DNA of 51,776 bases, taken from the NCBI GenBank assembly GCA_013287815.1, contig JABDDC010000010.1, positions 1-51,776 on the forward strand. The letters run 5' to 3'. This DNA is from Chlamydiota bacterium (GTDB lineage: Bacteria > Chlamydiota > Chlamydiia > Chlamydiales > Parachlamydiaceae). This document shows positions 42,609 through 51,333 of the stretch, in pieces. The number at the start of each line of letters is the position of its first letter. Within the stretch, counting starts at the first letter, position 1. The notes under the pieces were generated by a model. The model saw only the letters and a list, made by a program, of their open reading frames with translations, did not search any database and was not told the origin of the DNA. A program made the translations under genes and the position numbers.

Positions 42609-42863
42609 ATGGGACTAAGAAAATGGAAGTTATAGGATGCAAAAAATCACTTTAGTGAAGTGGTAGAAATTGCAATGAAAGATGGTCCTCAAGAAATTAC
42701 TAAATACGGCGAACATGCAGTTGTCCTCCTTTCTTACGAACTTTATAAAAAGCTTAGCCAACCGCAAGATAATCTAGTTGATTTTTTTAAAAATTCCCCT
42801 TTTTACGGTGTAAAATTAGATCTAGAGCGTAAAAAAGACTTTCCTAGAGAAGTGGATTTCTAA
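42609..42863 (+). pseudogene. Phd/YefM-type antitoxin with early nonsense codon
   Basis: Read through, the 84 codons give MGLRKWKL-stop-DAKNHFSEVV, then EIAMKDGPQEITKYGEHAVV and LLSYELYKKL. That matches Phd/YefM antitoxins, whose N-terminus is typically (R)KWQLQEAKNRFSEVV. Codon 9 is TAG where Gln (CAG) is expected, consistent with a single substitution. The rest of the frame is undamaged, so inactivation looks recent, or translation restarts at an internal GTG/ATG to make a shortened protein. The stop codon touches the ATG of the truncated PIN toxin gene. Normally the antitoxin neutralises the toxin and represses the operon. Confidence 0.75.
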
Positions 42864-43004
42864 ATGTACCTACTCGATACTTGTGTTTTTGGGGAATTAA
42901 ATAAAAAAATGCCCGATTCACATGTCATTCAATGGATTTTAGAAAGGGATGAAAGTCTCTTCTTTGTCAGTGCACTTACATTCGGAGAAACTAAAATAGA
43001 ATAA
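42864..43004 (+). pseudogene. Truncated PIN-domain (VapC-type) toxin
   Basis: Forty-six codons begin MYLLDTCVFGELNKKMPDSH and continue VIQWILERDESLFFVSALTF-GE. This is the N-terminal third of a VapC/FitB-type PIN ribonuclease, with the first catalytic Asp (Asp5) in LLDTCV. It stops after GETKIE, while intact toxins run to about 130-140 residues, and no continuation is visible downstream. The three remaining acidic positions of the active site are therefore missing and the protein should be inactive. It follows the antitoxin stop without a gap, as in functional modules. Confidence 0.75.
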
Positions 43005-43022
43005 GGGACTAGTGAGGTGATT

Positions 43023-43133
43023 ATGTTAATGGCATTATTTGTGGAAGCGGCCGTAGTTGGCATTGTCTGCATTGTTTTTCTGATCCTTTTTGTCGTGGCG
43101 GGCATCAGACAAATCATCAAAGATAAAGATTAA
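43023..43133 (+). CDS. Small single-span membrane protein
   Basis: A 36-residue peptide, MLMALFVEAAVVGIVCIVFL then ILFVVAGIRQIIKDKD: one long hydrophobic helix and a positively charged end. GAGGTGATT immediately before the ATG is a strong ribosome site, and the stop is one base from the ATG of the YkgJ-type gene, implying coupling. It is too short for ordinary gene finding. Possible roles are a small membrane regulator or type I toxin-like peptide, but nothing specific supports either. Confidence 0.5.
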   Translation: MLMALFVEAAVVGIVCIVFLILFVVAGIRQIIKDKD

Positions 43134-43134
43134 A

Positions 43135-43584
43135 ATGCTCAAAGTTTTACAAGATGAAAAGCCCTGGTATGCCGATGGGCTCCAATTTGAATGCACCGGC
43201 TGCGGCAATTGCTGTACCGGATCACCCGGTTATGTATGGCTGAATGATGATGAAATAGTTAAAATCGCAGAATACCTTAAAATCACCGTTCAGGAATTTT
43301 CTCGTACCTACCTACGGATGGTCAAAGGGAACTTCTCTTTGCTTGAGCACCACAAAACATACGACTGCGTATTTCTAAAAGATAACAAGTGTCAAATTTA
43401 TCCCGTCCGTCCCACCCAATGTAGGACCTTCCCGTGGTGGCCAAAAAACCTGGACTCGCGCGAAGCGTGGATCACGGCTGCCAAACACTGCGAAGGAATC
43501 CGCCTCAGCGCACCCATCAATGCATTTAACACCATTGAGACACAGAAATCCCTCCAGCAAGAAGAGCTTGATAAGCTTATGTAG
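43135..43584 (+). CDS. YkgJ-family Cys-cluster (Fe/Zn-binding) protein
   Basis: A 149-residue protein of the YkgJ/UPF0153 family, which binds a metal centre through conserved cysteines. The visible set is FECTGCGNCCTG near residue 20, then DCVFLKDNKCQIYPVRPTQCRTFPWW near 80-105, and a later HCEG. The motif CxxCxxCC at the start and C-x-x-Y-x-x-R-P-x-x-C-R-x-F are diagnostic. The biochemical role is not established for the family. The start is ATG 43135, just after the small membrane gene; an upstream in-frame extension overlaps that gene. Confidence 0.9.
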   Translation: MLKVLQDEKPWYADGLQFECTGCGNCCTGSPGYVWLNDDEIVKIAEYLKITVQEFSRTYLRMVKGNFSLLEHHKTYDCVFLKDNKCQIYPVRPTQCRTFPWWPKNLDSREAWITAAKHCEGIRLSAPINAFNTIETQKSLQQEELDKLM

Positions 43585-43896
43585 AGCTTGGACGAAAATC
43601 TGTTAAAATGGGTTCAAAGCACAATTACCCTTCTGCCGCTCCTTTGGAGCTTTATTCTTTTTTGCACATCGACCCACAGCTTGCCCCCTTCATTATTTTT
43701 CAACTTCGTTCAGATACATATCTCAGCCCTTTTCTGGCATTGATTTGAAGATGCGTTTGGGTATGCCCCCCTTCGCCTCAACGCGTTATGAACCAAAATC
43801 TTGCGTCTGGAGCCCCCTTCGAATCGCCATTTCCAGGTTTAATCTTGTGAGGCAAAACGTCGATATGTTAGCATCCGGATTAAAAAGGAGAGTACT
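43585..43896. other. Gene-free 312-base interval before the mutase
   Basis: No open frame of note on either strand. The sequence contains several C-runs and TTCG-rich words (CCCCCTTCG occurs twice with close variants), giving the look of a degraded repeat or former coding sequence, but I could not align it to any family. AAGGAG at about 43887 is the ribosome site of the following gene. No terminator is evident. Confidence 0.4.
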
Positions 43897-45666
43897 ATGA
43901 ATATTACCGTTCAACTAGATCCGGTGACCCAAAAGAACGTCAATGAATGGCTGGAAGGGAGCTATGATGAGAAGACTAAGGGAGCAATTCGGGAGATGCT
44001 TCAAAAAGATCCTAAGTCTGTAGTCGACGCCTTCTTTACCAAGTTGACGTTTGGCACTGCGGGCCTACGCGGCACAATGGGGATAGGCTCCAATAGGATG
44101 AATACCTATACTGTAGGAGCTGCAACGCAAGGATTGGCCAATTATATTTTAAAACAGCACAAGCCTGTTAACGGTTATTCTGTTTTAATTGGATATGATT
44201 CAAGGCACCACTCGCGCGAATTTGCTGAAGAGACAGCCAAGGTATTAGCCGGCAACGGAATCAAAGTCTATTTATATAAAGATATTCGGCCCACTCCCCT
44301 TGTCTCTTATGGTTGCCGGTACAAAAAGTGTCTCTCGGCTGTGATGATCACTGCTTCGCATAATCCGCCGCAGTACAACGGATACAAAGTATACTGGTTT
44401 GATGGGGCTCAAGTGGTTCACCCCCATGATACTGGCATTATCTCTGAAGCCGGTAAAATCACCGATCCCGATATGGTCAGACAATTGTCATCTTTAAATT
44501 CACCACTCATTGAAGAAATCGGGACTGAGATCGATGATGCCTATGTCAAAGATATACACACCTTGCAGAATTACCCTGACGATAACAAAAAACGGGGGGA
44601 AGAACTCAATGTCGTTTATACTAGCCTTCATGGCACTGGAATCACACTCGTTCCAAGGGTGTTGAATGACTGGGGCTTTGATTCAATATCCTATGTTGAA
44701 AAACAGATCATTCCCGACGGGGATTTCCCAACGGCCAATTATCCAAATCCGGAAGAAAAAGCCGCGATGCAGCTAGGTGTCGACCTTCTTCTCAAAACCA
44801 AAGGGGATATTCTCGTGGCGACCGATCCGGATGCCGACAGGATGGGCGTTGGAGTCAGAAAAGGAGACAGCGTCACCCTTCTAACCGGCAATCAGATTCT
44901 ATCCATTTGCATGGCCCATATCTGCGAGGCCTTAACAAAGCAAAAAAAGCTGCCGGAAAAGGGAGCCTTTATCAAATCTATTGGGACGACCGAGCTATTC
45001 CAGGCTATCTGTGACGACTATAAACGGACCTGTTTCAATGTCTTAACCGGATTTAAATACATCGGCGAAAAAATTCATGAATGGGAAACGCTTGCAAATG
45101 GTTATCAATTTATCTTTGGGGGCGAAGAATCGTACGGCTATTTAACAGGTACTTTCTCAAGGGATAAGGATGCTGTTGTCTGTTCGGCTCTCATCTGCGA
45201 AGTAGCCCTGCAAGCTAAGTTACAAGGTAAAACCCTCTTAGATGATCTTGACAAGCTCTATTTTAAATATGGAATATTCGAAGAAAAGACCGTTTCGATC
45301 AATTTTAGCGAAACAAAAGAAGGGAAGGAGCAGATGTCTGCCAACATGGATCGCCTACGCAAAACAAACCTTAAAGAGATCGCCGGAAACAAAGTAGTCT
45401 CCATCGAAGATTATCTGACATCAACCAAGCATTATCTCGATTCGGGAAAAACCGATCATCTGATTCTTCCCATCTCCGATGTGCTTCTCTACTGGCTGGA
45501 GGATGGATCTAAGGCGATGGTGCGTCCCTCAGGGACAGAACCCAAGATCAAACTAAGCTGTGGCCTTCGGGAGCGCAAATTCAAGACCATTGAAGAAGGA
45601 ATCGCCGTCGCCAAGAAAAGGTGCGATATCCTTCTCGATTTCCTCAAAAAAGAGCTGCTGCAATAA
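43897..45666 (+). CDS. Phosphoglucomutase/phosphomannomutase (phosphohexomutase)
   Basis: A 589-residue alpha-D-phosphohexomutase that interconverts sugar 1- and 6-phosphates through a phosphoserine enzyme. The phosphoserine is Ser154 in ITASHNPPQYNGYK. The metal loop is TDPDADRMGVG, the sugar-binding loop GGEESYGY, and the C-terminal phosphate-binding loop RPSGTEPKIK. At nearly 590 residues with LTFGTAGLRGTMG near the N-terminus it belongs to the longer bacterial PgcA-type group. It links glycogen or cell-surface sugar synthesis to glycolysis. AAGGAG precedes the ATG, and it appears monocistronic. Chlamydia carries two homologues; which one this is cannot be decided from context. Confidence 0.93.
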   Translation: MNITVQLDPVTQKNVNEWLEGSYDEKTKGAIREMLQKDPKSVVDAFFTKLTFGTAGLRGTMGIGSNRMNTYTVGAATQGLANYILKQHKPVNGYSVLIGYDSRHHSREFAEETAKVLAGNGIKVYLYKDIRPTPLVSYGCRYKKCLSAVMITASHNPPQYNGYKVYWFDGAQVVHPHDTGIISEAGKITDPDMVRQLSSLNSPLIEEIGTEIDDAYVKDIHTLQNYPDDNKKRGEELNVVYTSLHGTGITLVPRVLNDWGFDSISYVEKQIIPDGDFPTANYPNPEEKAAMQLGVDLLLKTKGDILVATDPDADRMGVGVRKGDSVTLLTGNQILSICMAHICEALTKQKKLPEKGAFIKSIGTTELFQAICDDYKRTCFNVLTGFKYIGEKIHEWETLANGYQFIFGGEESYGYLTGTFSRDKDAVVCSALICEVALQAKLQGKTLLDDLDKLYFKYGIFEEKTVSINFSETKEGKEQMSANMDRLRKTNLKEIAGNKVVSIEDYLTSTKHYLDSGKTDHLILPISDVLLYWLEDGSKAMVRPSGTEPKIKLSCGLRERKFKTIEEGIAVAKKRCDILLDFLKKELLQ

Positions 45667-45682
45667 CGGCGTCAAATACGGC

Positions 45683-46002
45683 CTAATGATGTGGCCATCT
45701 TTGTTCAAGGCCGTCGGCTAGAATTGTAGCAGTAAGTAAATTGAGACTTACACCTTCATGCTTAGCACGCAGTGCTAATGCAGCGTGAAGGCTTTTTGGA
45801 ACTCGCAGCCTCCATTGACCGCTATAACGTTTGGTTGTACTCGGATCTGGAATGGGATCGCCAAATTCTTTTGCAGTTTTTATCCAAGATTCAATCGCAC
45901 TCTCAGCTTCCTGAAAGGCTTCTTCTATTGTTTCTCCGTCTGCCATACAACCAGGCAAATCAGGAATTTCAATTAAGATAGCGGTTACTCAATTTTTGGC
46001 AT
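45683..46002 (-). pseudogene. HicB-type antitoxin, N-terminal frameshift
   Basis: From GTA at about 45986 onward the frame reads VTAILIEIPDLPGCMADGET, then IEEAFQEAESAIESWIKTA. That is the HicB partial RNase H-like fold with its PDLPGC signature. A C-terminal ribbon-helix-helix-like part (GQWRLRVPKSLHAALALRA) for DNA binding follows. The natural start, ATG at 46002 (MPKIE), is in another frame: GAGTAACC becomes in frame if one base is inserted, so a single-base deletion is likely. A shortened protein starting at ATG 45946 or 45958 remains possible. No HicA toxin gene adjoins, so it is an orphan. Confidence 0.65.
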
Positions 46003-46058
46003 AGATCTTGCACTTATAGCGTAAAAGCTAATAAATCATCAATCTTAGGGAGGTATCT

Positions 46059-47060
46059 ATGGTTTCCTTTCCCCCATCCGGTTCAAATCAATCTGGCGGA
46101 TTTTTTAGTACGCCAGAGCAAAAAATAAGACAAAAAGTAATCCCCGGAAAAGAAATAACGGTAATCACACCACAAAAATCAATGATTTCCAGGCTCGTGG
46201 ATTCCATTAAATCAAAGATATCCCGCACTGATAAAGCAACAACACCTATGACAACAAATATAGTACTCAAGAAAGCAGATCTTCGTGAGGAGACTCAGGC
46301 AACAATGAATATAATCATCAATGGTCTTGGTGTTTCCGAAACGGATCCTGAAATGAGTGGTAAATATACTACGTTAGTAGCAACATTACCTACACTTCTT
46401 AAAAACCTTGATGAAGCCAAGGACCTAAAAGCAGCCAATGAGGCTAAAGTGGCAATATTTCAAAAGGCTGCGAATGTATTAGGAGAGAAATATACTGTAT
46501 CAAAAAACAATAATCTTGAAAGAACCCTAAATGAACATTGTTGCAAAACACAAATTGGGCCAAAGACACAAGAAGTATTAAAAAAAATCATAATACCTTT
46601 TGGTCTTCATACAAAAAGTGATTTTGCATTTCAATTAACATTTCTTCTCAAAAAATTAGAAGGATCAGTAAATGAAGAACAAGTACAAAAAGCAATCACA
46701 AATATCCAAAAAGAGGCTAGAAAGCAAAATGTAAATAATTTTGAAAAATTTACCGGTGAAAACATCGCAAGCTTTCTTGACCAACTGCTAATGAAACACT
46801 TGGCATTTCTTCCTCTCAATGAAAAAGTTGATAATGCACTTAGATTACTCAATAATACAACACTGACAGAAGTTGATAGGGCAAAAATTAGAAGCGTGCT
46901 GACAGAGTTAAAGAGGCCCGGTGAAACAGCGCATAATGCATCTATTGATAAAACCATCGATTTACTAGATGTAATAGATTTTGAGAATGCAGGGTTAACG
47001 AATCTGACGAAGGCTAACATGACGATCATTAGCACAGCGATCGGAAAACTAAGACCATAA
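46059..47060 (+). CDS. Hypothetical protein, possible secreted effector
   Basis: A 333-residue protein with a very good ribosome site (GGGAGG) before the ATG. The first 70 residues are Ser/Thr/Pro/Lys-rich and probably disordered (MVSFPPSGSNQSGG). The rest is predicted-looking alpha-helical with repeated ALK/LLKKL/TELK patterns, no membrane span and no signal peptide. Codon use is more A/T-rich than in the housekeeping genes around it. I recognise no family. A polar disordered start followed by helices, A/T-rich composition and a monocistronic setting are common to chlamydial type III substrates, but none is specific. Confidence 0.6.
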   Translation: MVSFPPSGSNQSGGFFSTPEQKIRQKVIPGKEITVITPQKSMISRLVDSIKSKISRTDKATTPMTTNIVLKKADLREETQATMNIIINGLGVSETDPEMSGKYTTLVATLPTLLKNLDEAKDLKAANEAKVAIFQKAANVLGEKYTVSKNNNLERTLNEHCCKTQIGPKTQEVLKKIIIPFGLHTKSDFAFQLTFLLKKLEGSVNEEQVQKAITNIQKEARKQNVNNFEKFTGENIASFLDQLLMKHLAFLPLNEKVDNALRLLNNTTLTEVDRAKIRSVLTELKRPGETAHNASIDKTIDLLDVIDFENAGLTNLTKANMTIISTAIGKLRP

Positions 47061-47091
47061 AATACTATTAATCCTGGAAGAATCCTGTAAA

Positions 47092-48315
47092 TTAAGACCT
47101 TCTTGGTCCCCTTGGTCGTTGGTGCCCTTGGTATCCCTTTCCTTCTGACTCCTGCCCCCTGGTTCCTGACTCATCAGGCGCCTTTCCAATCCAGACAGGC
47201 GTCTGCTTGATCTGGTTGGCGATTCGTTGCACGGAGCTGACTTCACGCTGTGTGACGAGAGAGATGACGACGCCGGCCTTGCCGTAGCGTCCCGTTCTTC
47301 CCGATCGGTGGACGTAGACATCGGGATCTGAAGGCAGCTGATAGATGAATACATGGGTGACGTGAGAGAAGTCGAGTCCGCGGGCGACGACATCTGTCGC
47401 TACCAGAATTCTAATCTTCCCTGACCGGAATTTATTGGTGACAGTGCTGCGGGTGTCTTGCGTAAGCCCGGCGTGGAGGAAGTCAACCCCATCGATCTTT
47501 GCTTTTAATGAACGGCACACCTTTTCAACCTGATCTCTCGAATGACAGAATACAATGGCTTGTCTAGGTTGCATCTTTTCGATCTGCTGAGCAAGTTCTT
47601 GATCTCGCTGACCATGGTGACAAAAAAGAAAGAAGTGGTCGATCAGCTGCGGGCTGACATCATCTAAAATAAGATTTACTTCTTGCGGATCTTTCATGTG
47701 CTGCTTGGCGAGCTTCCGGATAGACGGAGGCATCGTCGCGGAGAATAGGAGCGTCTGGTGCGAATGGACAAGGCATTGGATGATAAATTCCAAGTCATCA
47801 TAAAAACCCATGCTCAGCATCTCGTCCGCTTCGTCCAGGATCAGCGTATCGACATGTGAAAGATCGATTTGACGGGAATAGATGAAGTCAATCAGCCGTC
47901 CCGGCGTTGCCACTAGCACCTGCACGCCATGTTTAAGTTTAGACTGCTGCATTGCTGCGTCTTCACCGCCGAAAATGGCAAACGCCTTGACGCCCTTATT
48001 GATACCGATTCTCTGCGCCTCAGAGGCATACTGCAAAGCAAGCTCTCGTGTTGGTACGACAATCAGTGTTTGCACATAAGTCTTGGTGGTATCCACCCGG
48101 TTGCAAATGGGAATGGCACAAGCAGCCGTCTTACCCGATCCGGTTTTGGACAGGGCTATGAGGTCCTGGTTCAGCTGGATAAGTGGGATGGCATGCACTT
48201 GGATGGGAGAAGGTTCTTTATAGTCCATCTTCTCGAGCGCTTTGATGATTAGCGGATCGAGGTTAAACCTCTCAAAGCCGCTGACAGGGGGATTTTGTTC
48301 TGTAGTTGAAGTCAT
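47092..48315 (-). CDS. DEAD-box RNA helicase
   Basis: A 407-residue ATP-dependent RNA helicase. All core motifs appear in order: Q-motif (FERFNLDPLI ... PSPIQ), motif I ALSKTGSGKT, Ia PTRELALQ, II DEAD in LILDEADEML, III SATM, IV FCHSRD, V ATDVVARGLDF and VI HRSGRTGRYG. A short basic Gly/Arg-rich tail (KGYQGHQRPRGPRRS) may bind RNA. The probable role is ribosome assembly or mRNA turnover. It starts inside the end of the dehydrogenase gene (four-base overlap) and is the last gene of the PgpH-SDR-helicase operon. Confidence 0.93.
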   Translation of the reverse strand: MTSTTEQNPPVSGFERFNLDPLIIKALEKMDYKEPSPIQVHAIPLIQLNQDLIALSKTGSGKTAACAIPICNRVDTTKTYVQTLIVVPTRELALQYASEAQRIGINKGVKAFAIFGGEDAAMQQSKLKHGVQVLVATPGRLIDFIYSRQIDLSHVDTLILDEADEMLSMGFYDDLEFIIQCLVHSHQTLLFSATMPPSIRKLAKQHMKDPQEVNLILDDVSPQLIDHFFLFCHHGQRDQELAQQIEKMQPRQAIVFCHSRDQVEKVCRSLKAKIDGVDFLHAGLTQDTRSTVTNKFRSGKIRILVATDVVARGLDFSHVTHVFIYQLPSDPDVYVHRSGRTGRYGKAGVVISLVTQREVSSVQRIANQIKQTPVWIGKAPDESGTRGQESEGKGYQGHQRPRGPRRS

Positions 48316-49091
48316 GTATCTCTATTTAATCTTTTTTGTATTCTTCTTTTTAACATTTTAGCTACCCATCGTGTGGGGAAAATATTCGTCACAAATAACA
48401 GGACACGATACTTCCAATCTATTACTTGTAATGGTTTTTGTTTTACAATCTGTTTCCATATATCATCAGCAACACTATTTGCATCCATCGATAATGGATT
48501 CTTTTGATTCTCTTCTTCACTTCCTGCCCTTCTGGAAAAATCTGTTGAAACCATCCCGGGATTAGCTGATAGAACCCTAATACCGTATGGTTCCATCTCC
48601 AGGTCAAATGATTGGGAAAATGAAGAGACAAAAGCTTTAGACGCACAATAAACTGCAGAATATGGAAAGATCATATAAGCAGCAACCGAAGAGACATTTA
48701 ACACTACTCCTGTTAGCTGCTTTTCTTTTAGGCTCCTGGCGGCTTCTAGAGTCAATTCAAGTACAGCCCTGCAATTCACTTCCAAAATTCCGACTTCTTC
48801 TTCTGTAGTATAACTTAATGCTTCTCCATAGAGTCCAAAGCCTGCATTGTTGACCACCAGATCAGGAATGAAACTGTGGATGGACGCGATCACCTCTTCT
48901 CTCCCTTCAAGCAAAAGTAAGTCAGCGGGAATAATTTTGATGACGCAACCCAGTTCAACACTCAGCTCAGTTAATTTGTCCTTATTGCGTCCTGAGATGA
49001 TCAGCTTTAGGCCTTCACGTGCCAGGCGGCGGCATAAGGCTTCGCCGATGCCCGATGACGCTCCTGTCACAAGTGCAGTTTGATGCTTCAT
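48312..49091 (-). CDS. Short-chain dehydrogenase/reductase
   Basis: A 259-residue classical SDR oxidoreductase. It shows the nucleotide-binding TGASSGIG near the N-terminus, NNAG (in LVVNNAGFGLYG), the catalytic Ser in NVSSVAAYM and Tyr-x-x-x-Lys as YCASK. The acidic or basic residue after strand two (SGRNKDKL) favours NADP(H). The shape is that of YqjQ/DltE-like reductases; substrate is unknown. The start codon shares one base with the PgpH stop (TGATG) and the end overlaps the helicase gene by four, so translation is coupled. Confidence 0.9.
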   Translation of the reverse strand: MKHQTALVTGASSGIGEALCRRLAREGLKLIISGRNKDKLTELSVELGCVIKIIPADLLLLEGREEVIASIHSFIPDLVVNNAGFGLYGEALSYTTEEEVGILEVNCRAVLELTLEAARSLKEKQLTGVVLNVSSVAAYMIFPYSAVYCASKAFVSSFSQSFDLEMEPYGIRVLSANPGMVSTDFSRRAGSEEENQKNPLSMDANSVADDIWKQIVKQKPLQVIDWKYRVLLFVTNIFPTRWVAKMLKRRIQKRLNRDT

Positions 49092-51262
49092 CAGATCGAT
49101 TCCTCAAGAGTGACATCCCGAGGTTTTCTTTCCGGTTGCGATGGGTATTTGACTCGGGAGTGGCCGGCGGCCAGCAGGGTTTTAACGAGAGTCTTTTTGA
49201 CAATGGAGAGTTCTTCAAAAGTGAGGAGGCATTGGTCGAATTGCCCATCTTCCACTTTTTCCCTGACGAGGCGGTCGATGAGTTCGCTGAGGGTTTCTTC
49301 ATTGACTTTATCGAGCGAACGGGAAGCTGCCTCAAAAGTGTCGGCGATCATGATGATGCCCGACTCCTTGCTGCGAGGCTTCGGTCCTGCGTAGCGGAAC
49401 TCTTTTTCATTGACCTTGTCTGGATCACTGCCCATCTTCTCAACCTGCTTGCGATAGAAATAATAGACGAGCGTTGTCCCATGGTGTTCCTTGATGATGT
49501 CGATAATCGGTTCAGGCAGACCTGCCTCTCGGGCCATCACGACCCCTTCAGGGACGTGCGCCATGATGACCTGGGCAGATTCTTGCGGAGTGAGCAGCTG
49601 GTGGATGTTGACCTCGCCGAGCTGATTTTCAGTAAAATATTGCGACGTGGCCATCTTGCCTACATCGTGGTATAAAGTCGCGACGCGACAGAACAATCCA
49701 TTAGCTCCAATGGCAATGGACGCCGCTTCGGATAAATTGCCCACTACGACAGAGTGTTGATATGTTCCAGGAGCTTCCAAGGTCAGGCGCCTTAACAGAT
49801 CGTTGTTAGGATCCATATATTCCATCAAAGTGACGTCTGTCATAATTCCGAATCCCGATTCAAGCAATGGGAGCAGTCCGACGACTAATACGGCGGTGAT
49901 GAGCATGAAAAAGGCTGAGCTGACGATGTCGGCCATCACAGAAATTTCCCAGGCGCTGCTGTTATACAGATGCAATCCCACAATGGCCAGGATACATCCA
50001 AACCACGCCTTAATGCAGACCACAAAGATCTCTTTTCTTCTTCTTAATGATGAGATGCTCAGTATCGCTACCAGGGATGCAGTTAGATTTAAGATCAGGA
50101 ATCCACTCCAGTCAAATGCCAACGAAAGCGAAGAAATAATAGCAAGAAATCCGCTTGAGAAGGTAGCAACAGCCGGATTAATCAAACTGCAAATCAAAAT
50201 GGCAGCCAGCGGTACAAAGAGCGGATAACGGATGGTTTCAATAAGATTATTGGTCGAACTCAAAAGAATCAGTTCAGTCAGTTTGGATATGCCAAGCGTC
50301 ATTGTCAGTATCGTGATGAGCAGAAAAAGCTTTCGATTGGATGTCAGTATGTGAGGCTGATTGATCTGGAAATAGGCTAAAAAGATGCCCACAAAGAGCA
50401 ATGTTAAAATGAAACTGCCGATCAATGTCAGCGGATGAGTTAAATTCCTTCTTGTGCTAAGTGTATTTTTCATGGCTTGCAGCATTGCTATATGACGTGC
50501 CGTCACTTTCTCACCCTGGTCGATAATGCGGCTTCCGGCATTAACATGAGTTAATTTATCAGGAACTTTAGCCTGGATTTCTTTACGCAGCTGCCTTTGA
50601 GCGGGGATATCTTCCTCAATATGCCAAGGACTATTTTTGAAAAATTCGATGATGAGTGCGCCAATCAAAGGGGTATAAGTTGCGAAATATTTTTTCTGGA
50701 TATTATCCCAAATTTGCTGCGGAAGAATCATACCTGACAGTGTTGTATTCGGTGTATAAGGTTCGTAGTTCTCAGTCGAAAAACTTAGTTCCCTCATCTT
50801 ATCGATGGTGCGCGGATCTGTCAGCCTCAGATCCACTAGGGCATTTTCCATGATCTCGGTCCCTTTATAGAGAGCCTCGAACGTACCACTTTCTGTTTGC
50901 TCCTGATGCCACGACTGGTTATAGACTAGAAAATTTTCAAACTCGATTCGCCTTTGCCTGATATCTATAGGTGAGATCATATAGATTTTGCCAATCTCAC
51001 GCACAGCATCTTGCTTCATGATTAGCGTCGCTTCCTCATCAGGGAAATCAAAACTGACCTGTGAAACGATATACCGAGGTGCAATGGTGTTAAGATCTAA
51101 AATCTCGACTTGCACTTCGCGAAAGTGCAAAAAGAAAAAAATAACAGCAGCAAAAATAAAAATGATGACAGAGCGGATAGCTTTGCTTTTGTCAAAGAAA
51201 CCTTGTTCACCAGAAAACTTGAGTTCCTGTTGGTTCTCAAGAATACTATTTCTGTCAGGCAT
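49091..51262 (-). CDS. pgpH: 7TM-HD phosphodiesterase (PgpH-type, c-di-AMP)
   Basis: A 723-residue membrane protein. A first transmembrane segment at about 30-50 is followed by an extracytoplasmic 7TMR-HDED domain (about 60-270). Next comes a cluster of seven membrane spans (about 290-465), then a cytoplasmic HD domain. The HD motif is YHDVGK with His532 and Asp533; also seen are TYQHSVVVGNLSEAA, IIKEHHGTTLVYYFYR and a late DTFEAASRSL. Homologues degrade cyclic di-AMP in response to external signals; chlamydiae make this nucleotide. The first gene of the operon with SDR and helicase. Function is by family; no cyclase lies in the window. Confidence 0.9.
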   Translation of the reverse strand: MPDRNSILENQQELKFSGEQGFFDKSKAIRSVIIFIFAAVIFFFLHFREVQVEILDLNTIAPRYIVSQVSFDFPDEEATLIMKQDAVREIGKIYMISPIDIRQRRIEFENFLVYNQSWHQEQTESGTFEALYKGTEIMENALVDLRLTDPRTIDKMRELSFSTENYEPYTPNTTLSGMILPQQIWDNIQKKYFATYTPLIGALIIEFFKNSPWHIEEDIPAQRQLRKEIQAKVPDKLTHVNAGSRIIDQGEKVTARHIAMLQAMKNTLSTRRNLTHPLTLIGSFILTLLFVGIFLAYFQINQPHILTSNRKLFLLITILTMTLGISKLTELILLSSTNNLIETIRYPLFVPLAAILICSLINPAVATFSSGFLAIISSLSLAFDWSGFLILNLTASLVAILSISSLRRRKEIFVVCIKAWFGCILAIVGLHLYNSSAWEISVMADIVSSAFFMLITAVLVVGLLPLLESGFGIMTDVTLMEYMDPNNDLLRRLTLEAPGTYQHSVVVGNLSEAASIAIGANGLFCRVATLYHDVGKMATSQYFTENQLGEVNIHQLLTPQESAQVIMAHVPEGVVMAREAGLPEPIIDIIKEHHGTTLVYYFYRKQVEKMGSDPDKVNEKEFRYAGPKPRSKESGIIMIADTFEAASRSLDKVNEETLSELIDRLVREKVEDGQFDQCLLTFEELSIVKKTLVKTLLAAGHSRVKYPSQPERKPRDVTLEESI

Positions 51263-51333
51263 TAGTAATTAACCTTCAATCTTGTCGAAACTTTATCGTA
51301 ACAGAAAATTGAGTTATAGAGAAGACTTATTCG

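Noticed and set aside
49019-49675. Plus-strand frame of 218 codons opposite pgpH
   Set aside because: It mirrors the HD-domain coding sequence, is rich in residues expected from antisense reading and has no ribosome site.
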